Assembly (NCBI GenBank): GCA_001632435.1
Contig: KV423985.1
Span: 133,370-157,564, forward strand
DNA: 24,195 nucleotides
Origin: Calocera cornea HHB12733
Taxonomy: Eukaryota; Basidiomycota; Dacrymycetes; Dacrymycetales; Dacrymycetaceae
Direction: 5' to 3'
In this document: in pieces, positions 1 to 11,775 of the stretch
Numbering within the stretch: the first letter of the stretch is position 1
Layout of the letters: the number at the start of each line of letters is the position of its first letter
Position numbers and translations under genes: made by a program
The notes under the pieces: generated by a model
Databases searched by the model: none
What the model was told of the DNA's origin: nothing
What the model saw: only the letters and a program-made list of their open reading frames with translations

Positions 1-142
1 CGCTGCATCGGCAGCACGATTTCAACAAACCAACCATGCTGTCCGAGCAGCATTCGCTGCATCGGCAGCACGATTTCAACAAACCAACTCTGCTGACTGA
101 GCAGCATTCGCTGCATCAGCAGTGTGATCTCGCAGCAGGATT
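1..142. repeat. 54-bp tandem repeat, two full copies and a diverged third
   Basis: Units start at 1, 55 and 109, each opening with CGCTGCATC. The first two match closely over the first 38 bases or so. The third decays after about 12 bases. The period is 18 codons. On the + strand, the frame beginning at base 3 stays open through all three copies until a TGA at 153-155, and reads as an 18-residue repeat (LHRQHDFNK... twice). Two frames on the - strand are also open across the unit, so the sequence does not tell which strand, if any, is coding. The array probably continues to the left of the window. Confidence 0.8.
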
Positions 143-288
143 GTGGGTGATCTGAAGAAACCATGAGGCTGTGACGTGGCTGGAGCAAGCTCGGCAGGTG
201 GGGCTGCGCCAGGATGTCCAGCTTGGGAACTCGAGGCATGGGGAAGGGGGATAACAGCATGAATTGACTTCGTAAGGTACAGCTATCG

Positions 289-2325
289 CTACGAATGAAT
301 ATCTCCATCCATGTTGGCGAACTGTCCACCAGACTGCAGCAGCTGGCGGACAGTTTTCGGGTGTGCGTGAACCCCAGGAGGTGGAACAAAACTCTTCTTC
401 TTCCGTTGCACGGCAGACTGCCTGGCAGCTTCTGGGACGTTGCCGTAGACCAGCTCGTCATAGATCGGCTGTGACTCGATCCGCTGCGCCGGGGACTCAC
501 GGTTTGCGTCCATGTTGCGGGCCTCTTTGCCTCGGGCGTAGACGGCAGAGATGTATTCGGCTCGCAGTACGAGAGCCGCCCAGTCGATCTCTTCGACAGC
601 ATGATACTCGTGCATTCTTTTCAGTGACAGCAAATCTGTGACAAACTTCTGGTAACTGAGCACGTTGTCCTTGAGGTGAAGACCGTCGTAATGGAGGTCG
701 GTAATCCGGTTGTACATGTCGTCCATGCGCTGCGCCTTCGATGGCAAGGTCGTAGGACGGCTCCTTGGTTGACCCGGCTGCAGGCTGCCCTGTAGGGAAG
801 TCAGTAAATTGGAGCTGAGGCTGCTGGGAACGGGGCGCACCAGATTACCCATCTCCTCGAGGCACATCGTCTGAGCGTCATTTGTCAGGACGTTAACATC
901 TTCCAGCAGCTCCCAAAGGAATGGAGCAGCGTAGGGAAGTCCTTCGGGTGTACGGAACCACGTAAGCAGCTGTTTCTCTCTGGTCTCCCACTCTTCGTCG
1001 TCATAATGTGAGTCGTCTACGACGGTGGGCAGTTGCGGCTGCAGGTAAATCAGCAAATATCTACACGTCAGCTTGAACAGACCTACTGCGGGCGGCTTGA
1101 TGATCCTGAGAGGCTGAAATTGAGGGATAGAGTGATTGCGCGCAGGGAGCGGCGTACTCTGGGTACGAGGAGCATGCTTAATTCGATCCAGCTGAGGTGG
1201 ACGCGGCTGGGAAGCGGCCAGGTGAGGCGGCGGAGGAGCCGGCGGGTTAGGCGGCTGGGGAGCCGGCGGGTTAGGCGGCTGGGGAGCCGGCGGGTTGGGC
1301 GGCTGGGGAGCCGGCGGGTTAGGCGGCTGGGGAGCCGGCCACGGAGGGAGCGGGTCGGGAGGGTCCTGCTCGGCCTGGTCCTGGTTGGGCTGGTCTTGTT
1401 CCTGGTCGGGCTGGTCCTGGTTCTGGTCGGGCTGGTCCTGAGCTGCATGGGGTTGAGCACCAGGCTGATCGTCAGCAACAGGCTGCTGTCCCTGAGCGAT
1501 GGGCGCGTGGATACCGACCGCGATCAAGTGCTGCTGATAGGCACGATCCATGGCGCGTGGACGGATGAAGCGCTGGGCGGTGATAATGCGCTGCGGCACG
1601 AAGTAGTACGGGCGCTGCCCCACCTCGAATCGAATCCATCTGTCAGGGAGCTCAAGCGGCATGCGTGCAGCGCGGCGACGAGTCCGTTCGTAGCCCCATT
1701 CTGCCAGCTGAGTCAGTGACAAGAGCAGGTCAGGGGTGAAGGAGGGGACAGACCTTCATAGCGACAGTCGGTGGAGCGGCCGCGGTTGCCGCAATCTGAA
1801 CAGCATTAGCTGCGCACCTCTGACAAAAGGGTGGGACTCACGATATCTGACGCGCATATCTCCATCAGGATCCCGAGCAAGCTCCTCGAAAACAAGACGC
1901 ATATGACCGCATGCATCTACATCCTCATCCCAAAAGTGCCCCTGCAGCTTCCACATGAAGCAGTGATATCGCTCGTCGTCTTCTTGAATGTCCTCGTCTT
2001 CATGATCGGGAGGCGGCGGCAGCAAGTCGTGGTCCGGATTGTAGACCAGCTCTTGGGCGACGAGAAGCCGGTCGATCCGGAACAGCAGTGCCATATCGTG
2101 CGATGAGCGGGTGGGCGGTGGGAGCTGTGGATGCCGATGCAGCAGACTAGGGCTGTTGAGCAGAGCGAGGCGAGGGTGGAGAAGGAGCAGATGGCCCGGC
2201 TGTAGCAGCTGGAAGTCGCCCAGATAGAGGGAGGCCAGCTGGTGGATGACGATAGAGGAGAGTGTGATAGGCGGGCGTCGGGGCGTGATAGGCGCCTGTG
2301 CCTGCTGAGGCGGAGTTTGAATCAT
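289..2325 (-). CDS. hypothetical Pro/Gln/Asp-rich protein, 3 exons
   Basis: I do not recognise the family. The proposed exons are 2325-1842, 1795-1754 and 1700-289, giving 645 residues and ending in TAG at 291-289. Intron 1 (1841-1796) has a GTGAGT donor, a GCTAAT-type branch and a TTCAG acceptor. Intron 2 (1753-1701) has a GTCTGT donor and a GCAG acceptor. This is the combination that keeps the long downstream frame. The N-terminal part is Pro- and Leu-rich, with an acidic stretch (HEDEDIQEDDER) before a short ordered-looking part (FMWKLQGHFWDEDVDACGH). The middle is low complexity: an Asp-Gln-Pro repeat followed by four copies of an 8-residue PQPPNPPA unit. The C-terminal third is more complex and charged and contains a KKK cluster. 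The first ATG of the open frame (2325) is used, and an upstream exon cannot be excluded. The gene follows the histidine kinase gene on the same strand after about 370 bp. Function is unknown. Confidence 0.55.
1237..1332 (-). repeat. 24-bp minisatellite coding for a proline-rich 8-mer
   Basis: Four consecutive 24-bp units (AGCCGGCGGGTTAGGCGGCTGGGG on the + strand, one base variant in one unit) start at 1237, 1261, 1285 and 1309. On the - strand each encodes PQPPNPPA in register, so copy number can change without breaking the frame of the hypothetical gene around it. A related Gln/Asp/Pro repeat lies next to it at about 1360-1440. Confidence 0.85.
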
Positions 2326-2692
2326 CTTCAGTTGCTTCCGCCTTTTTCCCAAAGCATCATAAATGCCTCACCGCGTAAACGCCGATCTGCACCCGTGGGG
2401 AGCAAATAGTGAGCTGTCCTCTTACGCCCTCCGTAAGATATCTTCACTGTAAGCTTCGCAAGTCAGGTATCGCGGCACATCATCAAAGACGGCCCCTCAG
2501 ACCAGAAAGTGTCCATCGATTGGGGGATGCCACAGAACATGTATGCGAGATTGTAGACAATCGTATATGTAGTCATACTGTGTTACTAATACAATATCTA
2601 ATCCACCAAATACAGTTGTAGGAGACAGAGTCGCTACAGTATATCACTATCCATACAGCATTAGAGCGCAGGTATACCCAAGAGAAAGTGTG
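2326..2692. other. intergenic spacer between the histidine kinase and the Pro-rich gene
   Basis: This spacer of about 370 bp is moderately AT-rich and has no supportable gene. It must hold the 3' end of the histidine kinase transcript and the promoter of the Pro-rich gene, both on the - strand. I see no clear TATA box or polyadenylation signal that I would defend. Confidence 0.5.
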
Positions 2693-5600
2693 TCATGTCT
2701 GATTAGTAGTGTCTGTTTCAAATAGCCGCAGAATAGTGAGGAGATCATCTGCGCAACAGTCAGTCACTGTTCGCCAACCGTCCCGCAGAGATCTTACTTT
2801 GACGCAAAGGCTTTGTCAGGAAGTATGACATGCCAGAGGATAAGCAGAGCAACTTGGTGGAATCTTGGCAGTCTGCGGATAAGGCAAAGACTACACCGCG
2901 CCGTTAGTGAAGGGGTCGACCGACGCAAAGAGGTGACATACTCGTGAGGGGTTGTTTGACCTTCCTCTTGTTCTCCAAGGATCTCAAACGCTTTGTGGCT
3001 TCAACACCGTCCAAGACAGGCATGTCTGTATCATATCGTCAGGAGACTCACGAGACCGCGCCGAAGAGAGAGCATACGGTGATCAAACAGGGCTGCCGTA
3101 AAGTATCCTGGAGGCTGTTTATCCCACAGTTGCAAAGCCTCTTCGCCATTGTTCGCGGCACTGACAGTCAAGCCGTGTCTCTGCAGCTGCCTGATTAGAA
3201 GTTGCCGTGCGATCGGATTGTCTGTACAATTGCATCAGCACCGAGTATTGTTCCTAGTGGAGTTGCCAACCTTCAGCGATAAGCACATTGCCGGCATACA
3301 CAACTGGTTGCGAGACGAGAGCAGCAGGTAGTTTGGCAGGCGCGGGAGTGCCACGGCGAGACGCGCCACGGCCAGACGAAGCGCCGTTTGCCTCGCCGTT
3401 GCGAATATCCCACATTCTGGAGAGTAACCGAAGAAACTTTTCGGTCCGTGCAGGCTTGGCTAGCCTGGCAATGACACCTCCGTGAATGTACGTTGGCAAT
3501 TCCGGTGAGACTGCCTCCACATTGACGCCAGCCTTGATGCCGGGTCGGCGATTCATAAAGTCGGCGGATGGAGCGCATAGGTGGATGATCTTAGAGGCGG
3601 TCAAGCTCGGGAATTCCTGAAGCAACTGAGCGATGTCATCGATCCGTGACTCCGCTTGGTCGTCGATGACGACAAATTCGATGTGGTCGCCTTTCGTACC
3701 AGCATTTCGAACAAAGTTTTCGGCTTCCTCCGTGCTGTTCAGCACGATCGATTTCACGCCGATCAATGCAGCCCTCAGCAGCTCACGCGTTGTTTCCATA
3801 GGTGACGAAACGAGAACCGTGGCGTCCGAATTAATCAGATTCTGTCGGTATGCTTGCATGAGAGCCTTCTTCTGTGCAGTTTCAGCTGACTCGTGGACGG
3901 TAGTCGGTATTCGGAACCAAAATTGAGAACCGTTCCCAAGCTCCGAGGAGACGCCAACATCGCCGTGCATGAGTTTGACAAGCGAGAGGCAGATGGAGAG
4001 GCCCAGCCCAGTACCGCCAAACTTCCTGGTGGTAGATTGATCGACCTGACTGAAAGGTTGCCAGAGGTTCTTCATGTCCTGCTCTGACATGCCAATTCCA
4101 GTGTCGGCCACGGTCCACTTCAGGACGACCTGACCGTCGTCACAGGGAATCTCGCCAGACTTATCTACAGAGCAGATGGCTTTAACGGACCCCTTTTCTG
4201 TGAACTTCAGGGCATTCCCAAGGAGATTCATGAGAACTACAAAGACCGTTGTGAGAGAGATATTTCCAGCCAATAGCAGCTCACTAACCTTGTTGCAGCC
4301 GGGACTGATCGCCAAGAACATAGTACGGCACGTCTGGATCCACGGAGAAAGACAAATCGAGTCCACGCTTGACCGACTATGACACCGTATCAATAGGGAG
4401 ATAGATGAGATAGGTCGATCAACACATACAAGATGAGTCAGAAGTTCCACGGCATTTCCGACCAAATCTTCAACATTCAATGGTATCGACTCCAGCTTCA
4501 CTGCGGAGGCTTCCAGCTTAGAATAATCAAGCAGGCCGTCAATGATCTAAGCTTTGTCAGAGATGTCAGAAATGTTTTGGCGGAGACACCACGGACCTCT
4601 AGAAGGAGCTCGCAGGATTGTCGGGCTGTCTGAACCAGTTCTCGCTGCTCCCAATCGAGCTCGGTATTGCTGAGAAGATCTAACAGCCCATAGAAGGAGC
4701 TAAAAGGGGTGCGAAGCTCATGACTCATTGACGCCACTGCAGCGAAGTCAGTAACCGGTGGTTCTCCAACGACTCGGACCTTGCGCTTACAAAAATTACT
4801 TTTCGTCTGAGAAATGTTGAGCACTACTTTCGAGACACGCAGCTGATCTGACATACCTTGGCAGCCCTGAGCGCATCCTCTCGACTACGTCGCGCCTCTT
4901 CCAATGCTTCCTTTTGCGAATTGATCATTCGTATATTGTTGCGGGTCGCCTTCGTCACATCCTGGAATAGCAAGCAATTGGTGATGGATATGGAAGCTTG
5001 TTGTGCGAGCACAGTCATCATGGTGACGATATGCGGTGGATATGCAAACGGCCTATGGCTGGCCATGTAAATGCATCCCATCATATCTCCACGGCCAGCA
5101 TGGTAGATCGGGAAACAGAGTATTGTCCTGTCGGAACTGCTGTGCGCAGCCACGGAATAACGAGGGTCTTGAGCCGCATCCGGCTGAAATACGGGCTCTT
5201 TGGAATGGATAACTGAGAAGTCTTCAGCAACGGTATAACGGCGTTGCAACACAGTTACGTACCTTGCAGCATTATCTGCGTAGACAGCGGGTCCCGCAAA
5301 TCCGAAAGTGGTATCGGCTCACTATGGTGATCGTCAACATCCCTGTCCATTCGCCGAGATAGCGACCTACTCGTGCATCTTGACCGGCTCCGGCGGGTAG
5401 ATTGAGCTGGATACAGCCATGTCCCCGTGATCGGCACGAATCACAATCACAACTTTGTCAGAGCCAGAGCTGGATGCCATGTCGTTGGTCAGCTTTTCCA
5501 GCGCTGGAAGGGTGTAAACGTCTCGATTGGTAAGAGAACGGCAGATGCACTTACAAACTGACAAATTAATTTCGCTCGATATAGCTTGGGTCCATTTGAC

Positions 5601-8600
5601 TGATGAGAGGTTAGCTCAGCGTCACAGCGTCATGTACAAATGATACATACTAATTTGAGCAAATTGGTCGGCTGAGAGACTCATCAGGTCACTGTCGAGG
5701 AGGCTGCCACTCGGAACAGGTGCAGAACGTGTCACCATATGCGCTGGTCTGGCCGGAGCTTCAACTTGTTCGGTCTGAACCCCGACGTCCATTGTTGTGG
5801 ATCGTTTGAAGATAGGATCAGACTTCTCGCTGGTCTTCTCCATGAAATTCTTTGCACAAGCGTCAGCAGTAGAACAGTGTGTCACAGTAGATACGCACGA
5901 CTATGCCGAGAGCTCCCCAATGACTTTGTCGACCGATACCCCGCCGCTGCATTTCGCTTCCAAAGCTCCTAAGAGTGTGTCAATACTGGTTGTGAGTCAC
6001 ATGTTAGAAAGAGGCATACACCATGCCACACCGAATGAAGTGAGAGCCAGCCTAACAAACAGCATGAGATGATAGGCAGAGGCAACTGATTGCTTCGGTC
6101 TCACCAGGTACAGAGCCCAACCTTCCTCGAGGCTAACAAGTATATCAGCGTGATTCATTTCGCATGGGAATATACGCCTCACATCCAATCATTGTCTGAT
6201 GCGACCTTGATTGCAGTGTCATAGATCCTGAGAGCTTCTGAGCCCTGGGTCAACGATGCGAACTCCGCATCGACCAATGTGACCCAATGCTTCGTATTCT
6301 TCGGCGACGCGTGAACCCATCTACCAAAAAGTCAATTGCTGCACATACATTCAAGCTGCCACAACCCACCGTTTCACAAATTCTTGATTAAGTTCAATTT
6401 GGTCCGAGTATCTAATTCGATCCCTCTCGCTTAGTCTCGGGTCACGCAGGCATTGAATCATCGCGAGCGAGTGAAAGGTCAACCCGAATCGCACGTGTCG
6501 GTAGCTGCGGACACATTAGCGCCAAGGTGAGAGTCAGAGTGGAGAGTCCGTACTTTGGATGCCAATTGCGCGACTCATAGATCTGAAATCCCAACTCTGC
6601 GGCATCCCACCAATAGCCAAGGCTGAACAACGAAACCAGCTTGTAAGTGTTGTACCTGCACACGAATGTCATCTAGCGGTCTCCTTGCTGCACAGAGCAC
6701 AATGCGTACCAGTTGAGAACGAATGGAACTGTGGCGGAGTGCATGACGACGTTGTGCAGATATTCCGACTCTATAAACTCCTCGCAGTCCAAAGCGTCTT
6801 CGGCTTTTGTGTTGATAGTGTAGCCGCCAAGTGCTCGTGCACACATCAAGATAGCTGTGAACATTAGAGCTGCAATTCGATAGGCAATCAACGTATGCGT
6901 ACCCATAACGAGAATCTCTGTGTTGTTTCCAGAGATCCACGCATTGACATCCTGGTACGCATCCTCACAGGTGGTGACGAGTTCGCTCACTACGTAGTAC
7001 TTAAGCATGACATAACATGTCTCATGCAGTAAACTTACGATGCCGGCAAGTGAAAAGTTGGGTCTGGATGTTGTAAAGGGTAGCCAGACTCGCATATATG
7101 CTAGGCCAGATTAGAAGGAAGCAGTCGCAATACAATTCCAGAACGTACCGATCACCCGCAGCTCGCGACAAACGCAGAGCAGATTCCGTTCTGGCTATGT
7201 TGGCACGAATATGTTCGGTGGACCAACCTGATGCAAGGGAGATATACATGAACTCGTATTTTCTGTGATGAACGGGGTCAGCCACGAATGAGAAGCACGA
7301 TAGATTTGTAGACGTACGCCCTGTCACCAACCGTTGAATGTTTGGAAGCCAGCTGCATTGCTACCTTGCCCATTTCTTGCGCGAATTTGAATTGGCCCTT
7401 CCGTTCGGCGGCTACCCCCAAAGCCCATATGAACCCTCCGGGTGTACCGGTGGATATGCCATATCTATTTATTAGCGATTAGCGTCGTAGTCTGTGGCGG
7501 AGTTGGCAAGGACCCACTTGAGCGCCATTTCAATGTTCTGCTCAATATGTCAACAATATGAAACCCGAGGTCAGAATGGTAATTACCTTCAAACCAACAA
7601 CATCGGCCAACCCACGTCCTTGCGCCCAGAGGGCATTGATGCTGGTGTCGTTGAGGAGTGAGACGGTGAGTTCCACCTTCGGATCCGAACAGTGAGGTAA
7701 CGTTAGGATGTTCTCAAATCCGATATCGAAAATATGGGATTGAACACGGTCAAAGCTACGGGCAGTGTCAGCAACGACTCTACGTCGAGGAGAAGCTACA
7801 CACTTGGCGTCGGTCTCTTCCTCGGAAGCGTTCTCCTGCAAATGTGATATAAGCGCATAGGAGTGCTACTTGGCAACGAGTCTTACCTGCACATCGACAC
7901 CAAGCGCTCGTAGGCCTTGCATTGTCTTGGCCAGCCCACCCTGAGAGAGATCAGTCGACGTCTGCGAGAAAGCGTTAAGAGCTTACTGTAAAGTCGTTTC
8001 GCTTCCAGCAGTTGCGTGCCTGTAGTCTAGCCACTCTAGCGATATCTTCAGGTGTAAAGGAATGCTGAAGGATTTCATCCAGGATTTGATCTGATGTCCA
8101 GTTGTCTCCAGACCAGGTTAACAATCTGACGTAGATGTTAGAGTAGCGTACACTTTGGCACGGACCGAACTCACTCTGCTGTCTTCAAGAGTAAGGAGCG
8201 GCTCGCTTCCCGATGGTCGTCATCCCAAGCCTCGTCTGAAAGCAATTGACGAGCACACTGGCAGTACTCAAGCGCCATCTCGTGTGCGCCTTGGACAGTG
8301 GCTTGGCCGCTGACACGGACAAATACATCCAAGAATGATTTTCGTCTAGGATGTTCGGGCAGCAGAGGGATGCTGCGCTTGGCAAAGTCAGCAACGCGGA
8401 AGTAATCCGGGTCCGGCTGTTGTAAGAGGACAACGGCAATCTGGAGCGGCAAGGTTAGATTCAGTTTCAACGCTTGACAAATAAGATTTGCCTTCAAGTT
8501 CATGCCCATCACGACGTCCGGCGGCATGTGCTCCGTAAAGGTTACAGCAGCTTGTCGGAATCGATCATCTGGCAAAGCAGGATCATCAGCATCGTTGCTC

Positions 8601-11600
8601 ATCTGTACAAAAGGTTAACGTACGGCTAAACGCGCACGTTTCTCGACCACGGTGAACGAGCCATCCCTCTGAAAGGGCCATCTGCAAGCCCTGCATGGAG
8701 CCTCGGCTGGATTTGGACTCATCAGAGTCTGAGTCGTCATTCCCGTTCGCTTCCTCCCAGTCCATCATCATAGCCACATCAGTGATCTTGAATGCGGGCC
8801 CAAAGAAGCAGGCCCAAACGACATATCGCTGCATGACGTCCGGAAACTCCCGCATGCGGGCCACAAGGAAGTCCACATCACCCGGGTCAGACTGAGAGAA
8901 GTGGTCGCTCAAGAACTTGTCTTGAATCAGGTCGATGTTGTATTGCCAGTGGTTTCCCTCCCAATCGAAGTAGATCTGATGAAGGAGTCAACATAGGCCC
9001 ATTAAGCAATCCTCTGTTACTCACGTAGTTCTGCCGTCGCAGTGCAGTGAGCAGATTCCTGGCAGCAAAAGGGCTCCCTCGACTTATGCGATGAACCAGC
9101 TTGGTCAAGTTGGTACATGTCACAGGGGGAACCCTCAGAGTCTGGGAGACGAAAGCACTCATAGCGTCGATTGTGAGAGGATGTAACTCTATCCACGTCG
9201 TTCGTGTGATTTTGGAAAACACCTTCCGAATGCGTTCCAGTCGGATTCTGCTGGAAAGTATCAGACCTGTCTCTTGGGAACAGAACACACGAGCAACTTA
9301 CTCAGACTCTGAGCGGACAGTTCCGAAGACGATCATGCGCAGCTTGGCGGCTGCAAGAGCAGACACTACTTCGAGCGTAGACTCGTTCGCATTGTGGAGA
9401 TCGTCGAAGAACTTGAAAAAAATCAGCACCGATCAGAGGACTAGGCTCTAACAACGCACCAAAGCCAGATGCCGGATATCCGAACACGCCGCAAACACGT
9501 CCACCATAAGGTCGATGAAGCGCGCTCTGAGCTCCACGGTGCTCCCGGAGTGCACCTCCGCGAACGAAGTGATATCGTGCAGGGCCAGGATCCCCTTCAG
9601 CTCTGGCGCAGTGCTGAAGAGCAGCTGCACATTGGGTAGGTTCGCGCCCAGCCGGTGCCGGAGCTTCTCCACGAACTCGAACGTCTCGTCTGAATAGACG
9701 CTCGAGAGCTGCTGGAGCACGCTGGACAGGCAGGAGAAGACTGGCCCATACGGCGTCGAGTCCGCGTGCGAGCACTTGCCCGAGCCCCAAAGGCCACCTT
9801 CTTGCCGCCAAAACGGCATCGCCTCCATAACCAAGGAGGACTTGCCCATCCCTCCTGGTCCCTGGATGATAACGGCGAACGAGAGTCCGGAGGATTTCAG
9901 CCTGCGGCGGAAGAGCTTGGCCCCGCCCATCCGCTTAAGGTTTTCACCTGCGCCGCTGCCAGATGAGCCGGTGTCTCCTGTGCCCCCATCACCCCCAGAC
10001 TGCGCGCGCTCCGCCCGTGCAAGCTTGTCGACCTGCTCCGCCGACAGCGGCAGCACGCCTGCAGAATGGTCCTGCGGAGTGACGGACCGTTTGTGCTCCG
10101 ACTTGTTGTGGTTCGCGCCGGGCGGGAGGCTCTGCGTGCTCTCGCTTTTGCCCGAATGAGATCGGCTGTCATTCGCCTCCTCCTCCTCGATGACGCCGCC
10201 TGCACCCATGCCGATGATGACCGTGCTGGGCGCCGCTGTGGAGAGTGCGAGCGAGTGCCTCGATCCAGAGAGGCGCGAGCCGCCCCCGCTCGCTGCGGCA
10301 CGTATGACGGTATGGATGACCTCGACCTCCTTCTCGCGGCCGAACAGCGCGTGCGGCATGGTGAACTCGAGGTACTTGTCTTGCCGCCCCAGCTCAAAGT
10401 TCGGGATCAGCTCGGCGCTGAGGTTCTGCGTCGTGGTGCTCGCGATGTTGAGCCATTTCTGGCACTGGAGGAAATCGTGCTTGAGCCCGATCGCGCTCGA
10501 GTACCGGTCCTCGGGGTCCTTCGACAGCAGCTTGTCGATCACATCGGAGATGACCTTGGGCACGTCCCGGCGCACTTCATGAATGCGCAGGGGACGCTGT
10601 TGGCGGACGATGCTGACGAACTCGCGCACGCCGCCCTCGAAAGGGAGGATACCCTGTCCACTGAGCAGGATCCAGAGCACAACGCCGAGCGCATACAGGT
10701 CGGTCCGGTGGTCCTCGCGGTCGACGATCGTCGCGCTGTTGTTGATCTGCTCCGGCGGCATGTACGACATGGCCTCCTTGACCTTGTTCCAGTCGCGGTC
10801 GTCGGACTGGAGGACAAGGCCTGAGGGGCCGCCTAGTGACTCGAGAGACGAGGAGCGGTTGCCGAAATGAACCAGGCGTACTCGCCCAGAGTTCGAGTAG
10901 TGGAACGCGTTGATACGCACTTCGCGGTGGATCAGCCCTTTGCTGTGCATGGCTTCGAGGCACTGCGTTGCTTGGACAGCGAATCTGCTCATCGTCAGCC
11001 ATACTGCTTCTCGGAGTATCCGAGATATGACGCACTCGAGGAACGTGACAAGCTCCATAGCCACTGTATGCGCCTGCTCGTCCCACACCTCCTCGTCATC
11101 CTCGTCCTTTCTACGCTGGGGGAACAGCACGGCGTTGAGCTTGGATGGTGGGAAGTACTGGGAGAGGATGTTCTCGCCCGGGTGCGAGAGGAGGAGGACG
11201 GTCATGTCCCCGTTCGCCTTGGGGATGTTGAAGTAGTCGAGCACGCGGAGGAGCTTGCCGACGGCTTCCTGGTCTTGGGATAGCAGTTTCAGGCTGTTCG
11301 GGCATCAGCAGCTGTATGCAGGTGGGAAGGTTGGTAGTGCGCACATGTTGAACTCCCTATCCAGCGCAAGCGCCCCCGCAGTGTGCGCCTGCGCCACCTT
11401 CGCAAACACGTTGTTGCCATCCTTCAGGTTCACCCCCGGAGCAAGGAGCGTAGCGCTGCCTACGTCCTCCCACCTGGCGGCCTTCTGGAACTGGTACCCG
11501 GGTATGCTGAGCACATCATCGCGGAAGTGCGTGTTGGCGGTGTACCTCGTCCGTCGGCGACCGGCGGCGCGGTCCGACGAGCGGGAGGAGGTGCGTTCGG

Positions 11601-11775
11601 AGGGGTCGAGCACGGAGGAGGGGGCGAAGCGGGCGCTCTGGGTGGAGACGACGGAGACGGAGATGGAGCCCGTGGAGGGGGATCGAGAGGGGTCGACGGG
11701 GAGGGGCTGGGTGGGGGGGTTCACAGGCAGCCGCTCGGGGACCGGCGCGGACGACCCTGCTGAGGGGGCAGCCAT
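2693..11775 (-). CDS. group X fungal hybrid histidine kinase (pseudokinase-ATPase-GAF-HK-REC)
   Basis: The spliced model is 7263 nt (2420 residues plus TGA at 2695-2693). Residues about 50-370 are a serine/threonine-kinase-like domain with HRE at 249-251 instead of HRD, then a STAND/AAA-type ATPase with Walker A GPGGMGKSS (Lys611) and Walker B LALFFDD (Asp741-742). Next come a long helical region (about 850-1640) and a GAF domain (about 1670-1840). The kinase core follows: H box SMSHELRTP (His1864), N box (Asn1981), G1 DTGIG (2018-2022). After a degenerate receiver-like stretch, the true receiver starts with EDNP and carries phosphoacceptor Asp2342 in LFDHHMPVLDG and Lys2398. This is the domain order of group X kinases (Candida Chk1, S. 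pombe Mak/Phk type), which feed the HPt-response-regulator relay controlling stress MAPK. No membrane segments are evident, so it is probably cytosolic. The start at 11775 is the first ATG of the open frame, with CACCCATGG context. Confidence 0.93.
4791..4806 (-). other. 16-nt microexon next to the histidine phosphorylation motif
   Basis: This exon contributes the residues TKSNF plus one base. It is flanked by a 50-nt intron (4856-4807, GTATGT...CTCAG) and a 54-nt intron (4790-4737, GTAAGC...TGCAG). Joining the three exons gives KSNFLASMSHELRTP, the standard sequence leading into the H box. Reading through instead gives a non-homologous insertion, which supports the microexon. Confidence 0.85.
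8441..8491 (-). other. probable GC-AG intron in the histidine kinase
   Basis: The segment starts AAG|GCAAAT and ends CGCTCCAG, is 51 nt long, and has a TCTAAC branch-like motif about 14 nt from its 3' end. Removing it joins MNLK to IAVVLLQQPD. The segment is in frame and free of stops, so a 17-residue insertion is the alternative. Its size and branch motif match the other introns of the gene, which favours splicing, but retention is possible. Confidence 0.6.
9460..11775 (-). other. GC-rich, intron-poor 5' portion of the histidine kinase
   Basis: The first 2.3 kb of the gene has only two introns and strongly C/G-ending codons, so much that long antisense open frames appear as shadows. The remaining 6.7 kb has 34 introns and near-neutral codon endings. 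The change falls at the end of exon 3, just before Walker B of the ATPase. Confidence 0.7.

Larger units (their letters stand above)
2693..11775 (-). other. exon map of the hybrid histidine kinase (37 exons)
   Basis: Exons on the - strand: 11775-11345, 11293-11036, 10984-9460, 9411-9302, 9250-9025, 8975-8624, 8568-8492, 8440-8175, 8125-7987, 7940-7887, 7835-7804, 7755-7587, 7537-7518, 7464-7318, 7262-7149, 7100-7039, 6989-6710, 6655-6554, 6504-6370, 6320-6183, 6132-6105, 6051-6020, 5968-5899, 5849-5651, 5599-5555, 5503-5371, 5321-5263, 5212-4857, 4806-4791, 4736-4597, 4546-4430, 4376-4289, 4236-3271, 3221-3078, 3025-2942, 2890-2798, 2748-2693. Introns are 46-55 nt, all GT-AG except 8491-8441 (GC-AG). 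Each junction was chosen so that donor, acceptor, phase and conserved family residues agree. Total length is divisible by three. The least certain junctions are those at 8491-8441, 6019-5969, 5898-5850 and 5262-5213. Confidence 0.75.

Noticed and set aside
1033..1719. 228-codon + strand frame rich in Arg/Gly/Leu
   Set aside because: It is the complement of the proline- and glutamine-rich repeat of the - strand gene. The repeat keeps several frames open.
4498..4854. Continuous 118-codon frame containing the H box as one exon
   Set aside because: Reading through replaces conserved sequence with unrelated residues. Splicing out 4790-4737 and 4596-4547 restores the family sequence on both sides.
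9766..10824. Long + strand open frames (up to 252 codons) opposite the kinase
   Set aside because: They lie antisense to exon 3 of the histidine kinase, where C/G-ending codons remove stops from other frames. They have no motifs of their own.
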